DNA from: Gordionus sp. m RMFG-2023
Lineage: Eukaryota > Nematomorpha > Gordioida > Chordodea > Parachordodidae
Assembly: GCF_954871325.1 (NCBI RefSeq)
Contig: NC_088775.1
Coordinates: 45,485,561 to 45,549,560 of the forward strand
Length of the DNA stretch: 64,000 bases
Reading direction: 5' to 3'
Shown: positions 22,674-35,654 of the stretch, piece after piece
How positions within the stretch are numbered: position 1 is the first letter of the stretch
How the letters are laid out: each line of letters opens with the position of its first letter
Program-made: the position numbers and the translations under genes
Notes under the pieces: model-generated
The model's input: the letters and a program-made list of their open reading frames with translations, nothing else
Told to the model about the DNA's origin: nothing
The model's database searches: none

Positions 22674-23570
22674 GCTTGGCCTGAAAATTTTATTTTGCAG
22701 CTGATCAAAAATCAAGGCCCATATGATTGTATTTTTAAATGAATTATGACTTTTATATATTTTATTTCACTTCTCAACTACCAAAATTATTATGGTCTTT
22801 GGCGAGCTTGAGAAAATTTTCCCAACATTATTATGTGCATGAACCTAGCTTGGGTATTTTTTTTTAATATTAAATATCATGCATAATATTTAACACAGAA
22901 TATTTATATGGGTCTCAGGTAAAAGCTAATTTAAATATATTTTTACTTTTTACTCAAAAAATAGCTCTTAGTCTTATTGGGTTGGCCTTGGTCTGAAGTA
23001 GGATTGAGGATTTAAAAGAATAAAAAATAGATATGGTTTTTAGAGATTTATCTAGCAGCTCCAGGCTTGGGAAAAAAATTTGAAAATTATTATCAGTTGG
23101 CCAATAAAAAAATTTTAAAATTATAATGGGTCGGTCTGGGCTTGGAAATATTTTTATTAATTATATTAGGCTGTTGGGAAAAATTTTTCAAAATTATTAT
23201 CAGCTTGGGCGCTTAGGAATTTTTTATTATCAACTATGGATCAGACATTGACCTAAAACAAATTTTTTTTTCTGATTTTCTGAATGTATTTTAAAATTCA
23301 TTATGATTTTTAATATTTTATTCCAGTTCTCAACAACCAAAATTATTATGATCTTTGGTTGGAATTGGGGAAATTTTTTCAAATTTATTATGGCCTTGGA
23401 CCTTGTTTTGGAATTTTTTTTAATATTAAATATTAGGCATATATGATCAGTATAATATTTTAACAAATAATATTGATATGGGTATCAAGCATTTACACTT
23501 AGTTATAATGGATTGGACCTGGCCTGAAGGGAGAAGGGGGTTATAAAGAATAAAAATTGGATATTATTTT
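22674..23570. repeat. diverged direct duplication, about 570-bp offset
   Basis: Block 22674-23030 is matched by 23240-23570. Shared steps in order are a GGCCTGAAAATTTT/GACCTAAAAC opening, TTTTATTTCACTTCTCAACTA/TTTTATTCCAGTTCTCAACAA, CCAAAATTATTATGGTCTTT/CCAAAATTATTATGATCTTT, TTTTTTTTAATATTAAATAT in both, and GG-TTGG-CCTGG-CTGAAG near the end. No open frame is shared. Confidence 0.75.
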
Positions 23571-24085
23571 CAAATAAAAGGTAACAACTATCATAACAGT
23601 AAAAAGAAAATTCTCATTCCCCGTCATTTTTGACGGGCTCAGCAATGCTGACTAACGGAAGCTCTGGTACTCTTATATTTTCATTTTACCCATCAAGAAA
23701 GAGGGGGCATCATACTTTTCTCCCTTATTCGATGATAGATGAATCAGAAATTAAGAAAATCTTATGGATGTTCACAAATTTACCTCTTTTTCTCTTAATT
23801 TTAGTATTTTCATAAAATATATTAATAAAGTATATATAGTACCATATATATAAACTACGTTATTTTTGATGGGTTATTAGCTAGTTTTATTATATTTATC
23901 ATCAAATTATATTAGCTTGCTTTCATTTAAGACTTATATCTTTTTTATTTCACTCCTCCCTCACAATCCAGAATGATCTGCTTTGAAGACCCTTAAGTGT
24001 TTTATTAACAATTTGGTCAAAAAATCTTTCACTTGATATACCCTGTTAAAAATATTTATAATGTTGTCAGAACACCACCCCCACC

Positions 24086-24886
24086 CAGGGATCCGAACCG
24101 AAATATCGGTTTGGAAGTTTTGGTTAGAGTAAAAATAAAGGTTCAAGGTCAGGTTCAGTTTAATAAAAAATAGAAATAGAGGTTCTGTTTGAACCTCTAA
24201 AAATGGGTTTGAACACTTTTGTATACAAACCTACATTCGATTTATATCTTTTATTTGTTGTAATATTTTTTGAAATTTAACGAGGGTGGTTTTATTTTAT
24301 TTGATGCTCAAGATTTGCTCCGTGGTTCCCCTTTATAGTTGTCAATCAGTAATATTATATTTTGATGTGTCATTTATAATATGTAAGTAATTTATATATT
24401 GGATTAGATTTATTTCTAAGCATTATGGCAGTTTCCTAGGTCGACTTATTATTATTATACAGCCAAAAAAACAAAAGATTAAATTTAAATTATTCAAAAA
24501 CAAAAAAACTAGAATAAAATACAAAAAATAACAATGCCACCAAATACTTAAACAAATCAAAATAAGGTGTTCTAGTTCAAAAACCTATCCTAGACTAGCA
24601 ATATAGTATAAAAATTAAGTCGAAGGACATGATCTAAGCTTATAAATATTTAACAAATGTTGTAAAATGGCAATATGCTAATGTTTATAAAAATTAAAAT
24701 TTTATCAATATATTAATAATCATTTTCACATAATTTTATAAGCACAAAATCATGAAGCTTGAACCGGTTCATAGGTATTTTAGGGGTTCAGTTCAGGTTC
24801 AAATAGAAAATTAATTAACGGTTCAGGTTCAATAAATAATATTGGTTAATACCTAACGGTTGGTTTAGGTTTGGTTTGGATCCCTG
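24086..24886. mobile_element. 801-bp non-autonomous hAT element
   Basis: Its ends CAGGGATCCGAACC and GGTTTGGATCCCTG form an imperfect 14-bp inverted repeat. The flanks CCCCCACC (24078-24085) and CTCCCATC (24887-24894) agree at six of eight bases, an eroded TSD. GGTTCAGGTTC-type subterminal motifs occur at both ends (about 24145-24165 and 24770-24830). No transposase frame is present. Confidence 0.75.
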
Positions 24887-25059
24887 CTCCCATCCCTCCT
24901 CCAACTCCATGATCTAGAGCGTTTTTTATGACTTTTAATGATAATTAAATTTTTTTATATTTCGTTTATATAATTTTTTAATATTGTTCTATTTATCTTT
25001 AATTTTGATAGCGATTTTATAAACTTTCTCATATTGCTAATAGCTTAATTTCTTTATAC

Positions 25060-25205
25060 TGTCTTCCAAACCGGATTATAATAATACACAATCATGTATT
25101 AAACATTGGTAAAATTTTAATAACAAGTGATTTTAATTGCTTTTTAATCGTAAGATTCGCCACAATTTTGCTTCTATAATTTCATTATAGGTGCTACTAT
25201 AATGG
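25060..25205 (-). repeat. fragment of the hAT-B-related non-autonomous family
   Basis: TACTGTCTTCCAAACCGGATT, then AAACATTGGTAAAATTTTAA and TTTTAATCGTAAGATTCGCC, follow the same order as 26303-26425 of the neighbouring larger copy. It is probably a worn third copy. Confidence 0.5.
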
Positions 25206-25759
25206 TTAAAGCACTTATAGTAGGTGTGGCCATGGTAGGGGGGAGGGGTGATAATATAAATGCCTAAAATATAAAAAGCAACTATTTTTGTGCTTTTAAT
25301 TTAGAAATAATAATTTTGATCTACAATATTTGATTATTATAATTTTAAATTATCTTGCAAAAAACTTGTCTAGTATATGTCATATTCCTTTTTAAAAAAA
25401 TTAATTTATTTATTCCTATTTCAAACAAATGTTAAGCACATATATGCCGCAAATCTATTTGAATACCTTTTTATACCGCTATTAAATATGAAAATATCAA
25501 AGCTACAATCATATCAAGTCTCATATTTTGAAAGATTATAGGATTTTTTATAATGAGAATAATAATAAAACATATTATAGATATTTTATTTATTTTATTT
25601 TTTTAGTTGCCTTTGTGCTTTTAAAATCTTCGTTCTATCTTGTTTAATGAGATTTAAATTACATTTATTAAACAAACTGAAAAGAAAAATAAACATCTAT
25701 GAAGATAACAGAATCCTAAGATTACATAGTAATTTAAAATTCATTTAAGATTGAACTGT

Positions 25760-26669
25760 CATAATTTCTATTTCGCCTATTACTAGTTTTTATTTATTGT
25801 CTAAAAACTGATCGATGAACTAATGAGTACTAATAGTGCATTACAATTATTCATTGCTTCTATAATTTTCCTTCTAGCATGTCGCCAATCTTTGCGATTT
25901 TTTATATTTTCTCAAAAATGTTTTTCTTCAAACTATCCACCAAAGTTGTGGAACTTAAGAAGTATAAAATACGCACTAATTATTGACATAAATTTCCTAA
26001 ATAATGCTTTCAGATGTTTTTAATGGCTGACGAAAATGATAGAATTAAAGCTAAATATTAACGCAAACCATATAGTTAGAACTTCTATATTCTGGATTCT
26101 AGCACGATGATAATTTTGACAATTTTTAATTAATTTTTATCAATTTTCCTTTTTAAACAAGCTACCCAGATTTCGTTTTATGGTTCTCATGTTTGGGTTG
26201 AGGAATTGAAGTACTAGTCATACATTAAATATAGCGCAACCAGATATATAGTTTTTATATTTTCCATAGCACGATATCTATTTTGGCAATTTTCCCTTTT
26301 CTTTATACTGTCTACCAAACGGATTAAACAATATACAATTAAGCTCTAAACATTGATAAAATTTACAGAATAAATGCTTTCAGTCACTTTATAATCTTAA
26401 GGTTGGCCAAAATCTTGTTATCAATTTTTTCCTTTATGCTAGTTATTATTCTTAAAGTACGATACTAATAAAGCACAAAACATTGTCATATTTTAGAATT
26501 ACGGTTTGTTCCGCGAATTTTAACAGAGATTATATTAAGAACCGAAAAATTAATTATACAATAGGAGGGATCCCGCCGAAGACCCGGTTAAAAATAGTTT
26601 CGAGGGAGAAGGAGGCCTCTAAAAAATTTACCACCCCCCCCTTATTGAAAAATCTTGGCTACGTAACTA
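25760..26669 (-). mobile_element. non-autonomous hAT related to hAT-B, inverted partner of 33780-34900
   Basis: Read on the minus strand it opens TTAGTTACGTAGCCAAGA, then a G-run, then GGGTCTTCGGCGGGATCCC, then TTTTGGCCAACCTTAAGAT, GACTGAAAGCAT and AATCCGTTTGGTAGACAG. The same order is found on the plus strand at 33780-34900. The GCTTTCAGTCGCTTA block is also present in the 3' part of hAT-B (about 14754-14770), tying it to that family. Open frames across it (25823-26023, 26483-26713) are not conserved in the partner copy. Confidence 0.7.
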
Positions 26670-26910
26670 ACTTGCAGAGCCTAGAAATCACGAAATATTG
26701 GCATATTTTATAATTAGTGCTTCAAATCGCCAACTTTAAGGAGATGATATAAAAATATATTACATTTTTTAAAAATGCCAAATAAAAATAACAACTGGGA
26801 AATATAACTAATCAGATCCTAGCGGGACCCGCGTAGGTCGGTAAGGGCAGAAAAATTGAGATCACCTCCCTTCCACTTGGAAAAATTCTAGCTACACAAC
26901 AGTCTATTCA
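26670..26910 (-). repeat. second end fragment of the same hAT-B-related family
   Basis: It repeats the layout of 26440-26669: an AAATATTGGCATATTTTATA block, GGGACCCGCGTAGGTCGG, then a CTAGCTACACAACAG end at about 26905. It looks like a truncated end or a nested copy. Confidence 0.45.
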
Positions 26911-28863
26911 ATTTTGATTAGATCTCTTTTTTGGTTTAAAATTATTGACATTTTTAATGGTTACATAATTTATTTTATTTTATATATTTTTTTAATTCAT
27001 AAATATAAAATATAAATAAAACTTTATATTTTTTCCATAATAATGATATAAAGTTTTAATAAAAATCATTTTTATAGAAAAATAAAATAAAATTTTACAA
27101 ATTTACAAAATAAATTTAAATTTATAAAAATTCTGTGAACTGTTATATAAAATATATTATCTTCTTTTTATAAAATTTACCCACCATCAATCAAGTAATA
27201 AATGTTGAAAACATTTTTTTCTATATAATTTATTCATTTAACATACTAGTATATTTGTATCTAGAGGTCTTGACATATTTAACCAGATAAGCCTAGTCCA
27301 GCTCCTGTTTTCAGCTAAGAATTTTCTTGAATTTTTTATAATTTATAGGCTATATTAGTAAATCTTTATCATCTAATATAAGAGTGGCTAAGGATTAGGT
27401 TTTGGAGTACTTCCTGAGATTCGTCTGTTTCAATACATATTTACGCTAATAAATATATTTCCTTTGACAAAACCCTGCCCACCTCTTCCCAGAAAGCACA
27501 ATATATGTAGTAATAATGTACCGAAAGTGCTCCCCCCACTCTTATAAAAATTCTGATTACGTCTATGTCCTTTATGAATTAAAAATTTATAGTATTATTG
27601 ATTGCTAGCCATTTTTAAAAAATTCAAAATAGCTGTATATATAATGATCTTTAGATTTAAAAAAATAAGAAGTCGCACCCATGAGCTTATTTGAAATATA
27701 TCATCACCCATGCCGAAATCTATATTTTAAAAAATGGTATCCTAGCTGCTGTATTGAATTCAGTATTATAAATAAAAATTAAATCAAGCTAGGTCGCAGC
27801 TTCAATACTTAAAAATTAATTCAAAATTTTTAAAGTTGTAAAATATTTATTGTGGTAATTTCGATTATATTTTATTAGGTAATATATTATATGTTTGAGA
27901 AAAAAATTATTTTTCGCATTTTTTTTTAGTCAAAATTTTGTTAGACATTAAATATATAATCTGTATAGAAGACCGCGTCGGATTGGAATCGTTTTGTTCT
28001 TTCTAATTTCCATATCTATATATGTTTTAAATATTAATATAATTAGATAGCTGGTACATTAGACTCCAAGACAAATCCGAGCTTATCTATCTTAAGAATT
28101 ATTTAAGGGTTAATAAAAGTAATGTTATTAATTATTTAATAACGGCTATAGGGTTAAATTGTATATATGAATTGAATTTTGAAGGAAACATAAAGTATTT
28201 TATTTATATTATAAAAATTACATATTAATCATAAAAAATAGTTAATACAATAAGAACATATGTAAAAGTCTCGTTTATTTAATAAGAAAATTATGCGGCA
28301 AGGAAAAAAATATCTTTGACCTACCTCTTTTACGTTAAAACAATAAGCAAGAGGAGGGCATGTAGCCTCAGTACCTTATAGAAATCTATGAATGTCTTAT
28401 TTTTAAACTAGGTAAACCTTCACCCCCACCCATGATATTAATTTCCCAATTGGGGGGTATTATTTTTCTTGTATATTGTCTAGTTACCTAAAATTCTTTA
28501 TATTATTTTTAACCATTAAAAGTATATTATTAATACATAAACAGCATTAATGTTTATTTACTATTAATTTATTAAAATTTGTAAGAATATTAAATCATAT
28601 TATTCTAAAATTGAATTATAAATTTCTTTTTTTTGCCACCCCCACCTTACCCCAGCCATAAGGCTTTGTATTCTATAGTTTAGACATCAAACCCGATATT
28701 TTAAATGGCGCAGCCCCCCCCCCCCAGTCTTAGAAGTCGGGTGGGTTCATTCAAATTTAAAAATAGAGATCACTAATTTATTTTTATAGCCAAAAATATT
28801 TTAGTTTTTTTAATCAATGCTGAGACTATTTTAGGTCAATTTCAATGCTAACAAGCTTATTTC
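26911..28863. other. gene-less AT-rich stretch with solo transposon ends
   Basis: CCCCCCACTCTTATAAAAATTCTGATTACGTC at 27534-27565 resembles the outer end of hAT-B-family elements. A similar C-rich patch lies at 28420-28460 and a C-run at 28710-28725. No coding sequence is supportable. Confidence 0.4.
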
Positions 28864-28965
28864 AAAGTAGCGTGCTATCGCCTGAACTATGTAGCAAATT
28901 ATTGTCTACCTTTTTTTTAAATAGCCTTACTACTTTTATGCTATTTTATAAAAAAAATTGTTTTT
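28864..28965. repeat. hAT-A-like subterminal relic
   Basis: AAAGTAGCGTGCTATCGCC, AACTATGTAGC, AATAGCCTTACTAC and TGCTATTTTA match the motif style of hAT-A ends. No terminal repeat is left. Confidence 0.45.
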
Positions 28966-30029
28966 TACAAATTAATATTTCGAATTCAAACATGTAAAAG
29001 ATATAAAAATATTATGTAAAATATATACTTTATTATTTCTGATAGGGGGAGGGCGGAGATTTTATTAGTCTGGGATTCCTGTGAAAGCTGGATTTCTAGA
29101 TACTATCTAATGGTATCCATGATCGAGCAATTTGCTTTAAAAATATCATTCAGAATCATAACCCATGTATTATGATTTTGAAGAATTATCAGATTGAAAA
29201 ATAGCTATTAAACCATCCTAAAATTTATTCATTGAGATTTTAAAATCTTTATTTATAAATCTAAAAAATAGATTTTACAATTATTTGTGTTAAAACAATT
29301 TTCCCTCAATTTTACTATTATTATGATTTATCATTTAGGGTTCGACAAGACCTATTCTCTCCTATGCAATATCTTTAAAAAAAAATTATTTTATCACCCC
29401 CCCCCCTCCCCCGATGCTTTTATATAGTCCCAAAATAATCTCAAAGGTTGCAATGTTCAGATAGTTATTTATAACTATTTTTACAAAAGAATTAAATTTG
29501 AATTCTTGTATGTTTTTTTAATTTTCTCCATCTAATTAGAGATAATTCTAATTGGCATAATGTGTCGATTTATAGCCCCTAGGTTCATTTATGCTTTTAA
29601 CATTATTTAAACAAAGATTTAGAACTTGAGTCTTGTTTATAATATATATATAAATATTTATTAATACATAGGTAGATAATCAAGCCATAATCAGACATGT
29701 TTAACATGTATATAATTAACATTTTAATTTTAAAAATTAAATAGATGTGATGATAAAGTGAGACGTTAATATTAGTGTATAATGCTTTGGAATATTTAAA
29801 TCAAGAAATTTTAGCATTAGCTCCTTATAAACATATTCTATTTTGCAATTTTTATATTTATAATGATATTCCTAAATAAGATATTATAACAACTAAATAC
29901 AGAGTGTATGGCCAGTCAAAGCATATCAGGTTTTGTTGAAAAACTTTCATAGTATAAAATTAATCAATTAAAATTATATTATAATTAACATATTTTATTA
30001 TAAAAATATTTTATTCTGTGAATAATTGA
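28966..30029. other. gene-less AT-rich stretch
   Basis: A poly-C tract lies at 29396-29412. Nothing coding is recognised. Confidence 0.4.
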
Positions 30030-30470
30030 TTTCACGGCTATGAACCACACAAAATGAAGCAAAATGAGGTAAAAAATATACAAATTTTCTAAACTATCTA
30101 AAATAATATATATTAAATCTCAAAATAATAAATAAAATCTAAAATAAGTAAAAAAAAATGACGCAAAATTTAAAGTCACATAAAATGACGCAAATAGTAT
30201 GCAAAATAATGCAAGTAATATGAGAAATCACAGAAAAGTTTGCAAAATGAGGAAAAATTAAGCCAATAATATACAAAAATTTATTAAATCTAACAAAAGC
30301 ACTGCAAAAGGCGTAAATATACCCAGATGAAATATTCAAAATCTTAGAAAAGCACACAAAATTTTGGAAAAGCACTCGAAATTATGCAAAATTTTAAAAA
30401 GGCAGATATAATGATGCAAAAAGTGTGCAAATTAAGGAAATTTTCAGAAAATTGGGTTAAACGAACAAAT
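30030..30470. repeat. degenerate A-rich repeat (GCAAAATGA-type)
   Basis: Variants of AAAATGACGCAAA/GCAAAATGAGG recur irregularly (for example 30060, 30160, 30185, 30245, 30380), giving a strongly purine-rich plus strand. The long minus-strand frame 30139-30375 is a by-product of this composition. Confidence 0.5.
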
Positions 30471-33400
30471 TTAATATTAACATGTGGCCCAATCCTTAAT
30501 ATATAAAATGCAATTCAAAGCAAGGCTGTATTCTTCTATTGGAATATCCATGGAGAAAATGTTTCTCAAAGATTCATTTAGCAGAAAATATTTTTTCTCC
30601 TTAAAAACATCCTGTACTTCTTAAAATTAAATACTCTCTTAGAAGGAGAACTGAGTGGGATAGAGGTATTTTTTTATAAATAGTTTTAAAAGAGGAAATT
30701 TATTAAATATAATGAGGTCTGGTACTTCTATATAATTTTCGTCGGAAATATCCTCAAAAGAATTTAAAAACGTGAGATGTTTTCATTTTGTGAGGTGTTA
30801 TTGATTTTAATGTTGAGACTGATTATGATTAAATACATAGCTCATAAGTAAATATGTGAATTTAATTTTACTTCAAATTCCTTTCTTTGTTTTATGTTTC
30901 CTTAAATATATATGTATTTTATATCTTATTTATGATTAAAAATAAGATGTGTTCTTTTCGGTTTAAATAATAGAATGAATGCAAGAGAGGGTAAATGATT
31001 TGAACAAATTAAATTTTTAAAATATAACCATTTCATTTATTCAAATTATAATTAAGATCATAATTTAAAAAATTCGTTTAAAAATCAAAGAAAGCTAATA
31101 ATCAGCGTAGCGTTCATACTGACCCTACTCAAAAAATGTAGTTCTGCTCCTTTGGTAAGCCACCTTCATTAGTAGGGACTTTAAACAGAATTGTGATTTA
31201 GACATTTTTATATAGAATGAGTTGGGAATGAATTATATTAGCTATAAGAGTTATGTTAGGCTTTAATTATATGATAAATAGGTAGCCTATATTAGAGTTT
31301 GCAATCGGTAGCATAGTCATATTTATGTATATATTTAAAATGAACATTTTAAGTTTTAATAATATCCTCAATTTACTAATATCTAATTAAAATCTCTTAA
31401 ATTAAAATATGTATACTATTTAAAATGACATAATATTTATATGTGTCGTATGTTTTTCTGAAATAAGATATATAGAGAATCCTCACATAAGGATTCAGAA
31501 TATCCCAATTTTAAATCATGAAGTATTTCAACAGGTGCAGAATATCTAGCCAATACAGCTAATTTTACAGTGAACATTTGATCTATTCTTTATTTATATT
31601 AATTTTATATCTCCGATTTTTCATATAAATTAAAAAATACAACAAAAAAATATGAGTCAACTTTCTGAAATTTATAGGATAAGTACTATACATATGCTAA
31701 AACATGCTAAAATAAGATTTTTCAAAATTAAAAACCTCCCTCGTTATAATTTAATTTGAAAGATCCCGAACCTCACAATTTCCAGTAAAGCACATAGTAT
31801 ATACAAATTAATCATTATATATATGCATTGCTATGACTTATTTTAAAAGTATATAAAAAAATAAATAAAATTTTTAAAAATATTGTATAAAACCGTGGAT
31901 AGAATGTAGATTAGAGCTATATATTTCTATCCCTATAAATTATCTCAAAATATTTATTTTAATCGGTAGATATAAATGATATTTTTTTCCTAATATTTTT
32001 AAAAAGGAATAAGGCCTCTTACCATAAGTTTTCAAATGTGGAGAATACCACATGGAGAAAAATAACCTTATTTTGAGAGAAATATTTGTTTTATTAGCTC
32101 CTTAGAACCTGTGGGTTAAAATATATTAGGCAGCAATTGGCCGGATGAATTAACCCTTTTCCCATGAAAGAAAAAGTTAACTCTTGAACTGGATTATACC
32201 TGCGTAGGCATATTTACCAGATCAAACATTCACAAAATCATCCTTTTGTGAGTTTTCTTTTATTTAATATAAAACTTAATTAAAACGATTTTACAACTAC
32301 TTATTAATTTATATTGATAATTTAATTTTTATCTACTACACCTAAACTTTTTTCTTTAAAAGAATAGTTTTTGTAAATCAAAAAATATTTTCTGAATCAA
32401 TACAAAAAGTGAAACTAAAGATAGCGTTATTACAAAAAATATTTCGGATGTTAAAGTGTTATCTAAATTTAAACTTGTGGATTTTTAAAAAAACTGAACC
32501 ATGTTAAAATTAACAATAATGTTTTGCAGAAAAATTAAACGATAAAATTTGATATCTTTTATTATCATGAAACCGTTTAATTGCCAATTAATTCTATTTT
32601 AAAATATATTTATTTTGCTCAGTAAATAGCATTTTGACATAAAAAAAATTTGAAATAAATTTTTGAAAATTCAAAAATTACATTATTAAATAATTGAAGC
32701 ACAAATGAAATAATAAATTTAATGTTAATTAGAAAATTAGTTGATTCATATGGATTTTTAAATTTTAGATACATTTTTCAATTATAAATACTAAACTATA
32801 CAAATATTATTCTAACAAGATTTATTCTAGGTAAGATATTTAAAACATTTATATTAAAGGACATGGGTATAAATTCACACACTAAATTTTATTTTCTAAA
32901 TTCTAACCTATATAATATAATTTTATAATTACGCGTCGTTTTTTTAGTCCTTTAGTGTCATTATTCAAAGGGGGGTTAAAATTTTAATGTCAAAAGATAT
33001 TAAAATTTTAAATGGGAAGCAATTTACAATTCTTTTAATTCTGAATACGAAATTACAAAATCAGTTTTAATTTTCTTTAAAATATAATAAATTGAATTAT
33101 TTTCTGTTTATTTTATTGGATTTAAATTAAGAATTTGGAAAGAAAGAGGAGTAATAAAAATGATTCGAATTCATGAACATGATACAATGATCAATAATAT
33201 ACACAATAAAAAAATAATTTTAAAAAAAGCAAACTTAGAAAACTAATGTAGAAAATGAATAAATAAAGATCCAAAAATAAAACAAGTATTACAAAAATAA
33301 TTTTTTGAACCATCTCCGTGACTCATCGCTTTAGGGTGTATATATTTTTTGAAAATAAAATGCAATATTATGAATATTTTAGGCCAAAGTTACTAATTTT

Positions 33401-33779
33401 TGTGTAAGTTATCACCACAGGGTGATTCAGAATTTCGATTCACCACGATTTATTATGAAATTTGTGAAAAATCTAGGTAATTAGGAATAATTTAATAAAA
33501 AGAATGATTGTAAAGATTCCGTTTACTCTGGATCATTTAATAAATATATTGATAGTGTATATAGTAAACCAGATATTAAATTTACAACAATCGTCTTTAT
33601 AATTGTCCATTTTCCATTACTCAACATGTATATTTAAGAAAATATTTTAATCTTCATAACCTGCATTTAAAATACCCATAAGATATTTACTCGGTTAAAA
33701 TTTGTTAAACAATGAATAAGAAAGAATTAAAAATATAATAATCGTAAGATTAGATAAGAATAAAAATTTGACCCTCATT
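30471..33779. other. gene-less AT-rich stretch
   Basis: I find no exon-like frame, RNA gene or clear repeat end in this 3.3 kb. Confidence 0.4.
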
Positions 33780-34900
33780 CAGTAGCGTGGCCAGAATTAT
33801 ATATATGGGGGGGGGGGGGGGGGGGTGAGAATGGGTTGGAGGCATCTCCCCCAAACCCTTTGCCTAGTCTTCGGCCGGATCCCTCCTAGAAAAAAATTAT
33901 ATAATATTGATTATCCCGTTATTATCTTTATATCATCTCCATTAAAGTTGACTTAATAATTGCAAGAACTAATTCTAAAATATATCTATGTTTTATGCTT
34001 CATAAGTGTTGACTTTAACCAATATAATAGAGTATAAATAAAAATATTATTATAACCAAATTTTGGCCAACCAATCTTACGATTAAATAGCGACTGAAAG
34101 CATTATTCTGATAATTTCATCAATGCTTAGTGCTCATTGTAAATTAATTTAATCCGTTTGGTAGACAGAAGAGAGAGAAAAAAATTTGGCTTTATGTTAG
34201 AATGGAAAATATAAAAAAACTAAATATTTGCCTAATATTTAGTGGCTGACTATAGAATACTCATTCAAATATGAGAACCACAAAAGAAACTGAGTTATAA
34301 ACAAAATAAAATTACAACGTCACGCTATAAGAGGAAGTTAACAAGTTTTGAAAAAATCTGAAACTTATACCAAACCATTACGTAGATCTTTTTAGAATTT
34401 TCTTCTTTTATTCGGTTAAGTAGATGGTTTAAAAGGGGAAGAGAATTATTGATAAAAAATTCAAAATGTCAAAATCATCATGTCAGAGAATATAGAAGTT
34501 ATAACTATCTGGTTTGCGTTAATATTTAATGCCTTAATTATTAATTCCTTAATCACTTTTGCCCGCCACAATAACATAATTATGAAACAAATATGAACTA
34601 ACATATCACGCCTTACACGTAAAGTTATCCAAAGATATGGAAGCAGTATCCCTGATATTTATGTCGATAATTAGTTTATATTTCTTATCTTTTATTCAAT
34701 CTGTTTGGTAGATAGTTTTAAATAAAATTATTTGTAAAATAGAATAAATCGCCAAGATTAGCATTATGTTAGTAGGTAAATTAAAGAAGCAATGAGCAAT
34801 ATGTCAGGCATGTATCTAATAATTCATCAATCAGTTTTTCTAATCAATAGATAAAAACCAGTTATAAGCGAAATAAAAACTACTGCACGCCTTAGGCTGA
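33780..34900 (+). mobile_element. non-autonomous hAT related to hAT-B
   Basis: It begins CAGTAGCGTGGCCAG, close to the hAT-B terminus CAGTGGCGTAG. A run of about 19 G follows, then CTAGTCTTCGGCCGGATCCC. Interior blocks (TTTTGGCCAACCAATCTTAC, GACTGAAAGCATTATTC, AATCCGTTTGGTAGACAG) match the inverted copy at 25760-26669. The last block recurs at about 34698 (CAATCTGTTTGGTAGATAG), pointing to an internal duplication. The far end is not sharply defined and no TSD was found. Confidence 0.65.
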
Positions 34901-35103
34901 GCCATACATATTGAATTTCATATTCCGATTCAAAAATCAATTACGTATAAATGCATTAAAGTTTTTCTCCTATTCTTTTTTGAATCTTATGATTATTGAT
35001 CTTTATAGATGTTGCTTGTTTTCATTTTATTTAAATGATATTTAACAATATAAATTATATTATTATATTTAATAACATTAATTACATTATTTTAAAAAAA
35101 TTG

Positions 35104-35654
35104 CCGGATTCCCACTCAAAAAGGAAAATCTCAATCAAAAAAGGATATCAATCATAGAAGGAAAAGGTTTGATCAAAAGAGAAAAAGTATCAATCAAAAA
35201 AGGAAAAGTCCGATAAAAGAAAGTGTCAATTAAAAAAGATAAAGTTTCAAAAGTTTAGAAAAAATTCGATCATAAAGAAGTAAACAAATAAGGAAAAGGT
35301 CCAATCAAAATAGAAAAGTGTCAATCAAAAAGGAAAAGATCCAATCAAAAAAGGAAAGTGTCAATCAAAAAGGAAAAGTTTCAAAACTTTAGGAAAAGTG
35401 TAAATAAATAGAAAATTCTTTCCTTCTTTAATTGACACTTTTCCTTTTTTGATTGGACCTTTTCATTTTTGTTTAACACTTTTTGATCTGACTTTTTTCT
35501 AAGCCTTTAGTACTTTTTTTTAATTGACACTTTTCCTTTTTGATCGGACCTCTTCCTTTTTTTGATTGATACTTCTTTTTTATATTGGATCTTTTCCTTT
35601 TAAGTTTAAAATTTTTCCTTTTGTGATTGGGATTTTTCCTTTTATGGGTGGGAA
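35104..35654. repeat. foldback hairpin with arms made of about 18-bp tandem units
   Basis: The left arm (35104-35398) consists of loosely repeated (T/C)AATCAAAAAAGGAAAAG units. The right arm (35411-35654) carries their reverse complement, CTTTTCCTTTTTTGATTG. The outer ends are mutually complementary too: GATTCCCACTCAAAAAGG and CCTTTTATGGGTGGGAA. The whole can fold into an imperfect hairpin about 250 bp per arm. It resembles Foldback-type elements. TSD assignment is uncertain in this AT-rich context. Confidence 0.8.

Noticed and set aside
23620-23637. Perfect 7-bp stem with TTTT loop (CCCGTCA/TGACGGG), terminator-like
   Set aside because: The window is eukaryotic, no gene ends there and no U-tract follows.
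25823-26713. Frames at 25823-26023 and 26483-26713
   Set aside because: Both lie inside a non-autonomous hAT copy and are not conserved in its inverted partner.
30139-30375. 78-residue Phe/Cys-rich minus-strand frame
   Set aside because: It follows from the degenerate GCAAAATGA-type A-rich repeat on the plus strand.
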